64,000 nt of DNA from an uncultured Ruminococcus sp. (GTDB lineage: Bacteria; Bacillota; Clostridia; Oscillospirales; Ruminococcaceae), in contig CAKSAK010000003.1 in NCBI GenBank assembly GCA_934435205.1, forward strand, positions 1 through 64,000. The letters run 5' to 3'. The translations under genes and the position numbers were made by a program. Each line of letters opens with the position of its first letter. The stretch's first letter is position 1. The notes under the pieces were generated by a model. The model had not been told where the DNA came from and made no database searches. It was given only the letters and a program-made list of their open reading frames with translations. Shown in pieces: positions 24,718-34,237 of the stretch.

Positions 24718-26037
24718 ATGAAAGCAAGTCTGCCTTTTAAGTACATTATTGCCGAAAAGAAGGGCAAAAACTATGTTGTCTTTGATTTCAAGGACGATAG
24801 TGGCAAGCGTAAGAGAAAATGGGTTACAACCGATTTGCCTGTTGACTGTTCTTATAAAGCACTGACAGCAAAGGTGAACGTAATAGTAGCAAAGTTCTAT
24901 GAGGAGTTTCTCACAGGCAGCTTAACAAAAGTCAAGGAAACCCCAAAGGAAAAGACAGAACTCAGCGAGGAGGTTCTCAGTGATGATGCTGTATGCAAGA
25001 CAAGTTTTGAGTTCACAGCATTTCTTGACTACTGGCTTGAAACAATCAGACCGACAATCGCACGAACCTCTTATGAAAGCTACAATCGCTATATCACCAG
25101 GATCAAAAACTATTTTGACGAGCGTTATCCGCATCTTCTTCTTGGCAACCTGACAGCTTTACAGCTTCAGCAGTTCTATAACGATAAGTTCAACAGCGGT
25201 CTTTCGGGCAATTCGGTAAAGCATTACCATGCCAATATCCACAAAGCACTAAAATATGCTGTAAAAATGGATATGCTCGATGTAAACGTCGCAGATAAGG
25301 TTGAACTGCCGAAAATCCAGAAGTTTGAAGCCAATTTCTACAACAAGGACGAGTTGGAACAGCTCTTTGAAGTATTCAAGGGCGATAGACTTGAACTTGT
25401 GGTACATATTGCAGCCTACTACGGACTTCGCAAGAGCGAGATTATTGGTTTGAAGTGGGATTCCGTCAACTTTGAGGAAAAGAAACTCACGGTTCGCCGT
25501 AAGGTTTCCAGCACTTATGGCGGCGGCAAAGAAATGATTTTTGTCGAAAATCAGCTTAAAACTGAGTCCAGTGTAAGAACTTTTCCCTTGATTCCTCATA
25601 TTGAGCAGATGCTAATAGAACGCAAAAACCTTGAAGAATACTACTCGAAGCTCCTCGGTAAAGACTTTGACAGGGAATATGACGGCTTTGTGTGCCGTGA
25701 CAACTTCGGTAAGCTGATTACGCCAAACTTTGTAACTACTCACTTCAAGTACATCATTAAGAAAAATAAGCTCAAACACATTCGATTCCATGATCTTCGT
25801 CATTCATGTGCCAGTCTGTTGCTGGCAAACGGAGTATCCATGAAGGCGATCCAGGAGTGGCTTGGACATTCAACATTTAATGTTACAGCCAATTTTTATA
25901 GTCACCTCGACTTTCATTCCAAAGTGGAGTCTGCGGAGACTATCGCCAAAGTGTTGGGTGGAGACAGTACAGATACGGAACAGGCTATCCATGATAAAGG
26001 TTCAGAGGACGAAAAAAATCGCAAGTCCTCAACCTGA
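24718..26037 (+). CDS. int: Tyrosine site-specific integrase of the element
   Basis: A 439-residue tyrosine recombinase. An N-terminal arm-binding region (residues 1-45, KYIIAEKKGKNYVVFDF) is followed by the SAM-like core-binding domain (about 98-190) and the catalytic domain with R238 (GLRKSEI), H358 and R361 (HDLRH), H384 (LGH) and the nucleophile Y394 (YSHLD). All five residues are present, so it should be active. AAGGAGG precedes the ATG. It reads toward the tRNA-Leu gene 268 bases away, which is its presumed target. Confidence 0.96.
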   Translation: MKASLPFKYIIAEKKGKNYVVFDFKDDSGKRKRKWVTTDLPVDCSYKALTAKVNVIVAKFYEEFLTGSLTKVKETPKEKTELSEEVLSDDAVCKTSFEFTAFLDYWLETIRPTIARTSYESYNRYITRIKNYFDERYPHLLLGNLTALQLQQFYNDKFNSGLSGNSVKHYHANIHKALKYAVKMDMLDVNVADKVELPKIQKFEANFYNKDELEQLFEVFKGDRLELVVHIAAYYGLRKSEIIGLKWDSVNFEEKKLTVRRKVSSTYGGGKEMIFVENQLKTESSVRTFPLIPHIEQMLIERKNLEEYYSKLLGKDFDREYDGFVCRDNFGKLITPNFVTTHFKYIIKKNKLKHIRFHDLRHSCASLLLANGVSMKAIQEWLGHSTFNVTANFYSHLDFHSKVESAETIAKVLGGDSTDTEQAIHDKGSEDEKNRKSST

Positions 26038-26048
26038 GAACCTGCGAT
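26012..26048 (-). terminator. Minus-strand terminator at the integrase 3' end
   Basis: On the minus strand ATCGCA-g-GTTCTCA pairs with TGAGGAC-t-TGCGAT around a 3-base loop and is followed by seven T residues. It overlaps the last codons of int and would stop transcripts that enter from the tRNA-Leu side. Confidence 0.8.
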
Positions 26049-26305
26049 AATAGTGTGCCGATCGTCTACCCATTCTACCACGGCGGCATTATAAAAAAAG
26101 TAAAAAAGTTAATCAGGTCAACTTGACACGGGGGATAAAAATCTTTTGTGCTAAGACCAAAAATGAAAGTGAAATTGAAAAAAGCAGCGATTTTGGTAGA
26201 AAATTTGGTAGAAATCCGGTAGAAAAACGCTCATTCACAAGAAACTTTTCTACCAAATTAGTCAGAAAATAAGAAAAGAATGCCGTAAAATCGACATTCT
26301 TTCGA
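26049..26305. other. Element end region with att arm
   Basis: The 257 bases hold no gene. They contain a short palindrome gtcaa-c-ttgac near 26118 and the GGTAGAAA cluster, and they end at the tRNA-Leu CCA end. This is the attR or attL arm of the element; the core site is expected inside the tRNA 3' part. Confidence 0.65.
26195..26254. repeat. Cluster of integrase arm-type sites
   Basis: GGTAGAAA occurs at 26195-26202, 26207-26214 and 26218-26225 (spacing 12 and 11 bases) and inverted as TTTCTACC at 26247-26254. Tandem octamers at one DNA turn spacing beside a tRNA target are typical of arm-binding sites of tyrosine integrases. Confidence 0.7.
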
Positions 26306-26392
26306 TGGTGCCGCTAACCGGACTTGAACCGGTACGCTGTTGCCAGCGAGGGATTTTAAGTCCCTTGTGTCTGCCTATTCCACCACAGCGGC
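26306..26392 (-). tRNA. tRNA-Leu (anticodon UAA)
   Basis: On the minus strand the 87-base gene begins GCCGCTGTGG, has the anticodon loop CTTAAAA between GGGA and TCCC (anticodon TAA), a long variable arm, the T arm GGTTCAAGTCC and an encoded CCA end. The acceptor stem GCCGCTG pairs with TAGCGGC. Its 3' end is the junction with the mobile element, whose insertion has left the gene intact. Confidence 0.95.
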
Positions 26393-26497
26393 ATGCAAGA
26401 TATATTATAACACTTTTTTTGCAAAATGTCAACGCTTTTTTGCAAATTACAAGTTGTTAAATAGAAATAAGTGGTAATAGTGGAATAGCAGCAGTGT

Positions 26498-27841
26498 TTA
26501 TTTTAAATCTTTTTGCCTTGAAACTGAAAATCTGTAGATAAATACAGATATCAAAGCGGTGACGACTTCTGTTATCCAGAATGCGTTCCATACGCCTGTT
26601 GGTCCCGTGAGCTTGCAGAGGAAGAACGCAAGTGGCAGTATTATCGCAATAAATCTGCACAGAGATATCATAAGCGACGGAATGCCCATGCCAAGCCCCT
26701 CCAACGCACCTGATGAGGTGACGGACACAGTGGAGATAATAAAGCCGATACAAATAAGGCGCAGTGCTGTTTTGCCTATGGCGATAGTGCCAGCGTTTTC
26801 CGTGAAAAGCCCTATGAGCTTGCCTGGGAAAAGTGCGCATATGATAGTTCCTGCTGCCAATATCACACCTGTCATGTAAAGAACAATGCGGTAAATTTTC
26901 TTCACACGCTCCTTCTCGCCTGCTCCGTAGTTAAAACTGATAACTGGTCGCATACCCTGAATAACACCATTTGCGGGGAGATAAAGAAAGGTCTGGAGTT
27001 TGTAGTAAATTCCAAGAACAAGCACATAGCTTTGTGAATATGCCGCAAGTATGCCGTTGAGGGCGGATATGAGAAGTGACGGCAGTGCAAGATTAAGTGT
27101 TGCAGGAATGCCTATGGAGTACATCTTTGCGATTATCATGCCGTCAGGACGCTTGTGTTTTGTGGAAAGCTTAACAGGAAGCTCACAGTGCAAATATGCT
27201 ATTATGTATATGACAAGGGTCAGCACCTGACCGATACCGGTGGCGAGCGCCGCACCCTTTATACCCATCTCAGGGAAAAATCCAACGCCAAAAATAAGCA
27301 GAGGGTCAAGTATTATGTTTGCGATACAGCCGCAGAGCATACTGAACATTGATATCTTCATTCTGCCGACAGATTGGAATATCTTCTCAAATGCAATGGC
27401 AAGCATTAATGCAGGAGAGAATGTAAATACAATGTTGCAATACTGCACGCCAAGAACTACAACGTTTTTATCATTTGTGAACATAGATAGAAATGCAGGC
27501 ATTATAAGTATACATATTATCATTAGCACGATACCATGCAAAGCCGAAAGGGCAAGTCCCTGAGTTGCGGCGATATCAGCCTTTTCTTTTTGACCTGCAC
27601 CGAGATGCATTGCGATAACGGCGTTTATGCCTATGCCTATGCCGACAGCGGTGGCATTTATAAAATTTTGTATTGGAAACAAAAGGGATAGCGCTGTCAT
27701 GGCATCGTCACTTATTTTTGCAACAAAAAAGCTGTCGATGATGTTGTAAAGAGAGTTTACAAGCATTGATATCACCATTGGCAGGGACATTGAAAGCAGA
27801 AGAGGGAAGATCGGTCTTGTTTTCATGAAATCACTGTTCAT
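26498..27841 (-). CDS. MATE-family multidrug efflux transporter
   Basis: A 447-residue membrane protein with 12 hydrophobic segments in two similar halves. The start MKTRPIFPLLLSMSLPMVISMLV and the segments YNIIDSFFVAKISDDAMTAL and GIGIGINAVIAMHLG are typical of the MatE fold, as is GMRPVISFNYGAGEKERVKK in the second half. These antiporters use a sodium or proton gradient to export cationic drugs. The gene is single, convergent to the element, and its leader holds a promoter, a short reading frame and a terminator-like hairpin. Confidence 0.93.
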   Translation of the reverse strand: MNSDFMKTRPIFPLLLSMSLPMVISMLVNSLYNIIDSFFVAKISDDAMTALSLLFPIQNFINATAVGIGIGINAVIAMHLGAGQKEKADIAATQGLALSALHGIVLMIICILIMPAFLSMFTNDKNVVVLGVQYCNIVFTFSPALMLAIAFEKIFQSVGRMKISMFSMLCGCIANIILDPLLIFGVGFFPEMGIKGAALATGIGQVLTLVIYIIAYLHCELPVKLSTKHKRPDGMIIAKMYSIGIPATLNLALPSLLISALNGILAAYSQSYVLVLGIYYKLQTFLYLPANGVIQGMRPVISFNYGAGEKERVKKIYRIVLYMTGVILAAGTIICALFPGKLIGLFTENAGTIAIGKTALRLICIGFIISTVSVTSSGALEGLGMGIPSLMISLCRFIAIILPLAFFLCKLTGPTGVWNAFWITEVVTALISVFIYRFSVSRQKDLK

Positions 27842-27919
27842 TTATTTTTTTACACTCCTTTGTCTGTGGGCAGAAAAAAAAGCCGCACAGCCTGTTTGCT
27901 GTGTGGCGAAAAGTGACAT
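27842..27919 (-). CDS. Leader peptide (uORF) of the MATE gene
   Basis: A 25-codon frame beginning MSLFATQQTGCAAFF and ending VKK-TAA directly before the MATE ATG (TAAATG). Codons 5 to 15 are the terminator hairpin and its T run. Its own ribosome site is weak. Such an arrangement fits ribosome-controlled attenuation, as known for several resistance and efflux genes of Firmicutes. Confidence 0.5.
   Translation of the reverse strand: MSLFATQQTGCAAFFSAHRQRSVKK
27874..27907 (-). terminator. Terminator-like hairpin in the MATE leader
   Basis: On the minus strand GCCACACAGC pairs with GCTGTGCGGC around a 6-base loop and is followed by eight T residues. It lies between the promoter and the coding region. 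Confidence 0.82.
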
Positions 27920-27956
27920 ACTGTCAGGAAAAATCCACGCAAGTTTTACAAAGTAT

Positions 27957-27985
27957 ATTTTAACATAGCGGTATGATTTTGTCAA
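27957..27985 (-). promoter_or_regulatory. Promoter of the MATE gene
   Basis: TTGACA (27980-27985) and TAAAAT (27957-27962) are 17 bases apart on the minus strand, 116 bases before the start codon. Confidence 0.8.
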
Positions 27986-28040
27986 TAAATTTTCTTTAAT
28001 AAAATGTTTCTGAAAAGTAGATAAAAACGGAAAAAGTCGA

Positions 28041-28069
28041 TTGACAGGAAGTTTCTGCTATGGTAAAAT
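28041..28069 (+). promoter_or_regulatory. Promoter of addB-addA
   Basis: TTGACA (28041-28046) and TAAAAT (28064-28069) are 17 bases apart, 37 bases before the addB start. Confidence 0.78.
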
Positions 28070-28105
28070 ATTATTATGATAATTTATGTTAGGGGAGAAA
28101 GCGTA

Positions 28106-30823
28106 ATGACTTTTATAGATTGGCTCAAAGGCTGTAATGAAGCAGCCCCTTTGACTAAAAAGGTTTACATATGTAATGATTATCTCAACGCCGAGAGAAT
28201 GTTGGAGAACGCAAGCTGTGACAATATAGTTATAAGGCTTGAAAGATACACAGTCGCAGACCATGCAAAGCATATTATCGAAACCAGTGCCGAGTATATG
28301 GACAGCAGGATAATAACGCTGTCAAACGCTGAGGGCTGTGAGATAGTAAGACGTATTATTGATGAAAACGGTATAAGCTATTTCAAAAGCGACGACCGCA
28401 ACGCTTGCATGGAGATATTCAAGACGATATCAGAGCTTAGAATGAACTGTATAAGCCCTGATTCACTGGTCCTTGACAGCAGACGCATCAATACGCTGAG
28501 TGAGATCTTTCAAACGTATGAAAGTAAGCTTTCAGACAACAAACTATATGACAGTGCAAAGCTCATAAGCATTGCCAGCGGTCTTATAAAGGCTGGTAAG
28601 GCAGACGTGAGAAACGTTCATTTTGCATATGACAAAGAAATAGAAGCTGACAAGCTGACCGCGGAGTATATAGGGCTTTTGCCTGAACCTGCGGTGATAG
28701 ATAACATGGCTGATATGAACGATGAGCAGTATCAGAATGGTCTGAGAGAGTTAGCACAAAAGGCGGAGCTTTGGAGAAATTATGGCGTAACAAACGAGGT
28801 GGAGAGAACTGTTCAACATATCGTGAACAGTGGTTATGAGCTTTGCGATACCGCTGTGCTGTGTCCAGATGACGAGTATATGGATTTGCTCATGAATATG
28901 TGCGATCAATACAATGTCCCTGTGGAATTTCCCGAGGGCATTTCATGCAGACACAGTGACATTGTTGCATTTTTCAGGGCAATGCTCAAATGGTGCAAAA
29001 ATGACTATAGATTTGACCTTTTCAAAGATGTAATGCTTTCGCCTGTTTTCAAATATGATGAGAAAGTAGAGGACGGCAATACCAAAAGCAAGGGCAGGAT
29101 ATTCCTTGAAGCACAGAACTCTGGAAACGGCTGGGGCATTGAATGGTATGGCACAAGGGATAGTCAGGTGTTCAAGGACTTTCACGAGGTCTTTGAGAAT
29201 AATGAGGTCAGTGCAAAAGAATTTTACCGTGGCGTGCTGGGCTTGGTACAAAAATATGTGAATGGAGCAAATGCCGAGCAGAGAAGTTCTATATCAAGCG
29301 TTAAGGACGCTTTGATAGGAAGATACAGATTTTATGCAGACTATGACAAGAACCTTAGCTTGCAGGAAGCAATGACTGAGATGACCGACATTGCAGAGAA
29401 CGCAAGATATTCTTTGTCTGCATCAAAAGGCGCTGTTACCTGCTGTCTTATGGGTAGGTATTCTGCACTTTTCATGAAAAATATCTACGTTCTCGGTCTG
29501 ACAACAGGAAGATTTCCTGTCATGCAGGACGAGTCGCCTGTGCTTAACGATAAGGAGAGAGAACAGCTTTTCGGCAATCGTGACCATTGTTCTGACGCTA
29601 TCGAGCGCAGAAAGCTCACTGACCTTGTGAGAACTGTCCTCATGGCTGAGAGAGAGAACCTTGTTGTAAGCTGTAGCGTTTATGATACCGTAGAAATAAG
29701 AGCGCAAAGCCCGTCGGCGGTGTATACTGTTATTGCGGCTGAAAAGGGCGTTGATGCAAACAAAATAGAAGTGTATGATTATCTTTCTGACAGACGCAAG
29801 GTGAGCGTGCGTTCTGAGATATCATTAAACAGTGCTTTTCTTAACAAGGCAGAAAAAATCGGGCTTCATGATGACGGTGCAAAGCAAAGCGAAAGCCTTA
29901 CGGAGTATCTTCATAAGCAAAGAGAAAGCCGTATAGATATATTGCGTGAAATGTGCGAAAAGAAACATTTTATCATTTCTGCCACAAGCCTTTCGACTAT
30001 GCTTCAGTGTCCGCTGAGGTTTTTCTATGAGCGTATCGCCCATGTTGAAAAGCCGCAGAAGGTGGATATAGACCGCAGTGCATGGCTCAAAGGCAATGTC
30101 AAGGGAATGTATATCCATGAGATAATGGAGAATTATGCCAAGGTTGTGCTTAAAGGCAAAGGTGCGAATGAGGTGTCTGAAACTGTTGACACAGCGGCGC
30201 TTGATGAGATATTCGAGAGCGTTTCTAAAAACTATCTCTGTAACTATCCCCCTGTGGATATGGCTGTAGCGCAGAGTGAGAGAGAGGAATATTACAACTG
30301 TGTCAAAGCTTATCTTGACGAACTGCACAGTGATATACACTCAGGCAAACGTGAGGTCGTTGAGGTCGAGTATCCATTTGTCGGCGATGTGAAAATAGGC
30401 GAATATAAAGTCACCATAAGGGGTAGGATAGACCGCCTTGACAAGATAATAGACGGCGCAAAGGTGTCATATCAGATAGTTGACTACAAGACGGAGGATA
30501 TCAAAAAATTCAGGGAGAAGCTTCCAGAAGACCCGCAGGATCATATTTATGCCCTTGCGCTTGAAAATGGTCTTACGCCTGTGGGAGAAGTGAGCGAAAG
30601 TGATATCGTTTCCGCAGATTATGTTTTCATTCTTGAAAAAGAGAATTGCCATGTAGTTAACGATAAGGATAATTCTGGAATAGAAAACATGATAACAATA
30701 ACATTTGATAAAATAGTAGAAGAGGGCTTTAAAAAGTGTATTGTGAATAAGAATGATAAAATTACTCCATGCACGTTTTGTCCTGCTTATGAAGAAGTTT
30801 GCTCAGGGGGTGCAGCAGAATGA
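28106..30823 (+). CDS. addB: AddB-like subunit of helicase-nuclease AddAB
   Basis: A 905-residue protein. The N-terminal part has the inactivated helicase-like fold of AddB, with little motif conservation, and the C-terminal part is a PD-(D/E)XK nuclease with GRIDRLDK and VDYKTE as catalytic segments. Four cysteines (C635, C889, C892, C899) fit the iron-sulfur staple of AddB. It would cut the 5' strand during double-strand break processing and Chi recognition. GGGGAG lies before ATG 28106; the ATG at 28076 overlaps the promoter. It overlaps addA by four bases. Confidence 0.88.
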   Translation: MTFIDWLKGCNEAAPLTKKVYICNDYLNAERMLENASCDNIVIRLERYTVADHAKHIIETSAEYMDSRIITLSNAEGCEIVRRIIDENGISYFKSDDRNACMEIFKTISELRMNCISPDSLVLDSRRINTLSEIFQTYESKLSDNKLYDSAKLISIASGLIKAGKADVRNVHFAYDKEIEADKLTAEYIGLLPEPAVIDNMADMNDEQYQNGLRELAQKAELWRNYGVTNEVERTVQHIVNSGYELCDTAVLCPDDEYMDLLMNMCDQYNVPVEFPEGISCRHSDIVAFFRAMLKWCKNDYRFDLFKDVMLSPVFKYDEKVEDGNTKSKGRIFLEAQNSGNGWGIEWYGTRDSQVFKDFHEVFENNEVSAKEFYRGVLGLVQKYVNGANAEQRSSISSVKDALIGRYRFYADYDKNLSLQEAMTEMTDIAENARYSLSASKGAVTCCLMGRYSALFMKNIYVLGLTTGRFPVMQDESPVLNDKEREQLFGNRDHCSDAIERRKLTDLVRTVLMAERENLVVSCSVYDTVEIRAQSPSAVYTVIAAEKGVDANKIEVYDYLSDRRKVSVRSEISLNSAFLNKAEKIGLHDDGAKQSESLTEYLHKQRESRIDILREMCEKKHFIISATSLSTMLQCPLRFFYERIAHVEKPQKVDIDRSAWLKGNVKGMYIHEIMENYAKVVLKGKGANEVSETVDTAALDEIFESVSKNYLCNYPPVDMAVAQSEREEYYNCVKAYLDELHSDIHSGKREVVEVEYPFVGDVKIGEYKVTIRGRIDRLDKIIDGAKVSYQIVDYKTEDIKKFREKLPEDPQDHIYALALENGLTPVGEVSESDIVSADYVFILEKENCHVVNDKDNSGIENMITITFDKIVEEGFKKCIVNKNDKITPCTFCPAYEEVCSGGAAE

Positions 30824-33800
30824 GTGAAGAACAGATAAGAAGCTATATAATAGACAAAGACAGTTATGATAAGAATATCCTTGTTGAAGCAGGCGCAGGT
30901 GCAGGAAAGACAAGGCTTATAATACAGCGTGTTATCGGGCAGATAGGCGCAGGTATACCTGTTGAAAAGATAGTGCTTATAACTTTCACCAATGCTGCTG
31001 CAAACGAGCTTTATGAGAGGATACAGGCAGGGCTTACGGAGAATATCGCAAAATGCAGCGGCGAGGAGAAAAAGCTGTATGAAAACGCTGTTATGAATTT
31101 ACAGCGCATGAAGATAAGCACTATACACAGCTTTTGTCTGAGTATGCTGTCAGAACAGCCTTTTGAAGCTGACCTGCATTTGGGATTAAAACTTGCCGAG
31201 GACGGTGAAACAAAGCAGGCACAGGCTGACTTTTTCGAGAGATATTACCGCACAAATGGTGCAAACATAAAAGATTTCGGCTTTCTGAACAGCAATCAAT
31301 ATAAGCTCAGAGACAGCCGTGTGAAAAACTTTCTTATGGAAACATTTCTTGAATGTGCTGAATACAGAGATGTTGAGTTTGTTAGGGATAAAAACTATGA
31401 CAGTGTGACATTTGGCACCATAAATAAGCGTGCATATGATGAACTTTGCAAGTATAGGGACAGCCTTGTGCGTGCGTTCAATAATGGTGCTTTGGGTGGA
31501 GAATACGAAGATATAGCAGGTTTTCTTGTTGGTGATGTGACAAAGTTTTTTCCTGATAATATGAAGGACTATGACTCGGAGTATAATTATGTGAGAGTTT
31601 GCGCTAATCTTAAAGCTTGCAAAAAGTTCCTTGAGCCTTTTAATAAGACGAAAATTAAGAAGGATCATCCAAAGAGCAATGAGAACATGGCTATTTTCAG
31701 CCCAAGTGGGTTTGATAATGTAAAGAAAGAAAATGCACTGTATGCCCTCAACAAGACGGCAACGTATATAGAGCAGGCTGTAAAGGCTTATCAGGAGAGT
31801 GAAGACGGGGAAAACGTTTCAAATGACGGGCTTTTGTATCACACTCACGAGCTTCTCAAAAACAGCAGTGAGGCAAGAGCGTTTTTCAAAGACAAGTATT
31901 CCTGCATTTATATAGATGAGTTTCAGGATACTGACGTTATGCAGACTGAGCTTCTGCTGTATCTTTGCGCTGATGACAGCAAGCTTACAGCAGGCGGTGA
32001 TATATGGCAATGCCCGCTCCGTGACGGTGCGCTGTTTGCGGTGGGCGACCCTAAACAGTCTATCTACGGCTTTCGTGACGCAGATATCAGGCTTTATAAC
32101 AAAATGAAAGCCAAATTCCAGAATAATAACGAGAAAAACTGTGAGTTTTTCTCACTTGATTATAACTTCCGCTCTGATGAGCAGCTTATAGCTTGGGTAA
32201 ATGAAAAGTTCCAGCCTGAAATTAACGGCAAATATGGTATGACATACAGCGATATGATATCAAAGGCTGATAAGCCTGCGCCTGTTTCCGACGACGTTAT
32301 CAGAGGGGCGTATTTTGTCAAAGATCCAGGTGCTGAAAGTGTGGTTAATGTAATATCAGACCTTGTGAACGGTGGAAAGATATTTGACAAGGGCGTGGAA
32401 AGACCTATAAGATACAGCGATTTTCTTCTGCTTCTTTGGAACACAACTCAAATGGAGTTTTATTCAATGGTCTTGACAGATCGTGGCATACCATACACAA
32501 TGTGGGGCAAACGTCCTCAGAAAAACAGTCTGGTGCTGAAAAGATTTATTGCTCTTGCAGAGTTCGTTTTTGAAAGCTACAGCCCTACCGCAAAGGAAAA
32601 GGCTTATTCTATCCTTTGGAGATGTAGACCTGACAGCATAGATTTTGAAGACGCTGTAATTAACGTAGACGATTATGAACAAAACTGTGAAAGCAATGAT
32701 GCCACGCTTGTTGCAGTAAAGGCGTCTGCCGATACTGTTAATGAGCCTATAGCGAAGCTTTATAAGATACTTGATTTTCCTGAGCTTCTTTTTGATAATA
32801 CCAGCAACAGAGAATATGAGCTTTCAAATCTTATCTATCTTCTTGAAAAGTGGGAAAAGCAGGATTTTGCAGGAAGCGATGAGCTTATGGATATGATGAA
32901 AAACGAGCTTTCTGTGCTGAAAGAAAAAGAGCTTATCCTTGACAGCAGTGAGCAGAACTGCGTAAGGCTCATGAATCTTCACAAGGCAAAGGGTCTTGAG
33001 GGAAATATCGTTATTATGGCGGAGGCTAAAAATCATAAATTCAGCGGTGGAAAGTACACCGACCTTGTGGATAAAAGACAGGTCTATGTGCCTTTGAAAA
33101 CAAGCGATTATACATATATCGACTATCTGACATTCTACCCTAATGAGAGGAAGCAGGCAGAGGATAAATATTTTGGCGAACAGCTCAGGCTTGAATATGT
33201 TGCGGCCACAAGAGCAAAGCAGGCTTTTATATTTGTGTATACTCTTGACCAATGGGGCAGGCTTGCGATCGATGATCTCACAATGAGCAAGATAAACAGA
33301 GAATTGCCGCAGATAACAGGTGTCTCTGCTGAAAGCGGCATACAGGCGACGCAGGTAAACGCTAAGGATATATTTGACGAGGTGAGTAGCAATCGCAGTG
33401 CATTTGATGATGAGGTGGAAAAGCTTAGCGAGAAATATGTGAGCAAAATTACCCCCAGCCACCTTGATGACGACGCAAAGGTCACTGTTCCAAGCGGCGT
33501 GGATACTATTTCCTGTGTACGTCCAATGGGCAGAGATATCGGTCATATGGTACACCGTGCCTTTGAGCTTGCGGTGAATATGCGTGAAAAGCTGTTTTCG
33601 TATAACGAAACGCCACAGCAAAAAGAGCTTATGAGTAAGATTGTCAGCAGAGCGTATCTTGACTTTGAGGACGAGTGTAGTTCGCAGGCTTCTGAGAGTG
33701 CTTATAAGGACTATATCAACTATCAGCTTAACAGCTTTTTGAAAGATAAGGATATCGAAACATTGCTCAAAACTGCGCAGGCTGTGTATACAGAGCTTCC

Positions 33801-34071
33801 GTTTTACAGCATGGACGGCAATGAATACAGCAACGGAGTTATGGATCTTGTGCTTAAAATGACAGACAAAAGCTTTATCATAATCGACTATAAGACCAAT
33901 ATACAGAAAGAAGCCGACAGAAAGCTTTTTGAGGAGAGAATTTTAAAGACATATCGTTCACAGCTTGATTTTTATGAAAAGATACTTAGAAAAATGCTCT
34001 CGCTCAGTGAGGAAACCAAGGTGGAGTGCCATATTTACTTTATGAATGACGATAAATATATGAAAAACTAG
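30820..34071 (+). CDS. addA: AddA helicase-nuclease subunit
   Basis: A 1083-residue superfamily 1 helicase with a RecB-like nuclease end. Walker A is EAGAGAGKT near residue 26, followed by ITFTNAAANEL (motif Ia), the Walker B segment YIDEFQDTD, VGDPKQSIYGFRDAD (motif III), LDYNFRSDEQL (motif IV), LMNLHKAKGLEG (motif V) and EYVAATRAKQAF (motif VI). The C-terminal nuclease shows GVMDLVLK and IIDYKTN. AddA unwinds and cuts the 3' strand in recombinational repair. The ATGA overlap with addB couples their translation. Confidence 0.93.
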   Translation: MSEEQIRSYIIDKDSYDKNILVEAGAGAGKTRLIIQRVIGQIGAGIPVEKIVLITFTNAAANELYERIQAGLTENIAKCSGEEKKLYENAVMNLQRMKISTIHSFCLSMLSEQPFEADLHLGLKLAEDGETKQAQADFFERYYRTNGANIKDFGFLNSNQYKLRDSRVKNFLMETFLECAEYRDVEFVRDKNYDSVTFGTINKRAYDELCKYRDSLVRAFNNGALGGEYEDIAGFLVGDVTKFFPDNMKDYDSEYNYVRVCANLKACKKFLEPFNKTKIKKDHPKSNENMAIFSPSGFDNVKKENALYALNKTATYIEQAVKAYQESEDGENVSNDGLLYHTHELLKNSSEARAFFKDKYSCIYIDEFQDTDVMQTELLLYLCADDSKLTAGGDIWQCPLRDGALFAVGDPKQSIYGFRDADIRLYNKMKAKFQNNNEKNCEFFSLDYNFRSDEQLIAWVNEKFQPEINGKYGMTYSDMISKADKPAPVSDDVIRGAYFVKDPGAESVVNVISDLVNGGKIFDKGVERPIRYSDFLLLLWNTTQMEFYSMVLTDRGIPYTMWGKRPQKNSLVLKRFIALAEFVFESYSPTAKEKAYSILWRCRPDSIDFEDAVINVDDYEQNCESNDATLVAVKASADTVNEPIAKLYKILDFPELLFDNTSNREYELSNLIYLLEKWEKQDFAGSDELMDMMKNELSVLKEKELILDSSEQNCVRLMNLHKAKGLEGNIVIMAEAKNHKFSGGKYTDLVDKRQVYVPLKTSDYTYIDYLTFYPNERKQAEDKYFGEQLRLEYVAATRAKQAFIFVYTLDQWGRLAIDDLTMSKINRELPQITGVSAESGIQATQVNAKDIFDEVSSNRSAFDDEVEKLSEKYVSKITPSHLDDDAKVTVPSGVDTISCVRPMGRDIGHMVHRAFELAVNMREKLFSYNETPQQKELMSKIVSRAYLDFEDECSSQASESAYKDYINYQLNSFLKDKDIETLLKTAQAVYTELPFYSMDGNEYSNGVMDLVLKMTDKSFIIIDYKTNIQKEADRKLFEERILKTYRSQLDFYEKILRKMLSLSEETKVECHIYFMNDDKYMKN

Positions 34072-34136
34072 AGTAAAGTTGCTTAAAATATGAATGTGTT
34101 AATATTATGAATAATATTATAATTTGTATCGTTTGA

Positions 34137-34165
34137 TTGACAATGTAACTGATGTATGGTATAAT
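34137..34165 (+). promoter_or_regulatory. Perfect consensus promoter
   Basis: TTGACA (34137-34142) and TATAAT (34160-34165) with a 17-base spacer. It lies in the gap after addA and drives the small open frame at 34238. Confidence 0.88.
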
Positions 34166-34237
34166 AAATCAGTTAATAATGTCGAAAAAAGTAAAAAGCA
34201 ACAATAAGTCTGCACTAAGCGTAAGGAGAACGTGAAT

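Larger units (their letters stand above)
1..26305. mobile_element. Integrated mobilizable or conjugative element, right-hand part
   Basis: The segment holds integrase, excisionase, relaxase, MobC, ParA, ParB-like, SSB and XRE/sigma-like regulators, and it stops at the 3' end of a tRNA-Leu gene, the usual target of such integrases. The integrase reads toward the tRNA. The left junction is not in the window, so true size and the second att copy are unknown. No VirB4, VirD4 or other type IV secretion gene is seen, so transfer would rely on a helper or on genes further left. The cargo is a restriction/helicase operon plus small enzymes. The boundary at the tRNA is inferred from gene order, not from a seen direct repeat. 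Confidence 0.85.

Noticed and set aside
1..26305. Complete conjugative element
   Set aside because: No VirB4, VirD4/coupling protein or other transfer-channel gene can be found in this part, so self-transfer cannot be claimed.
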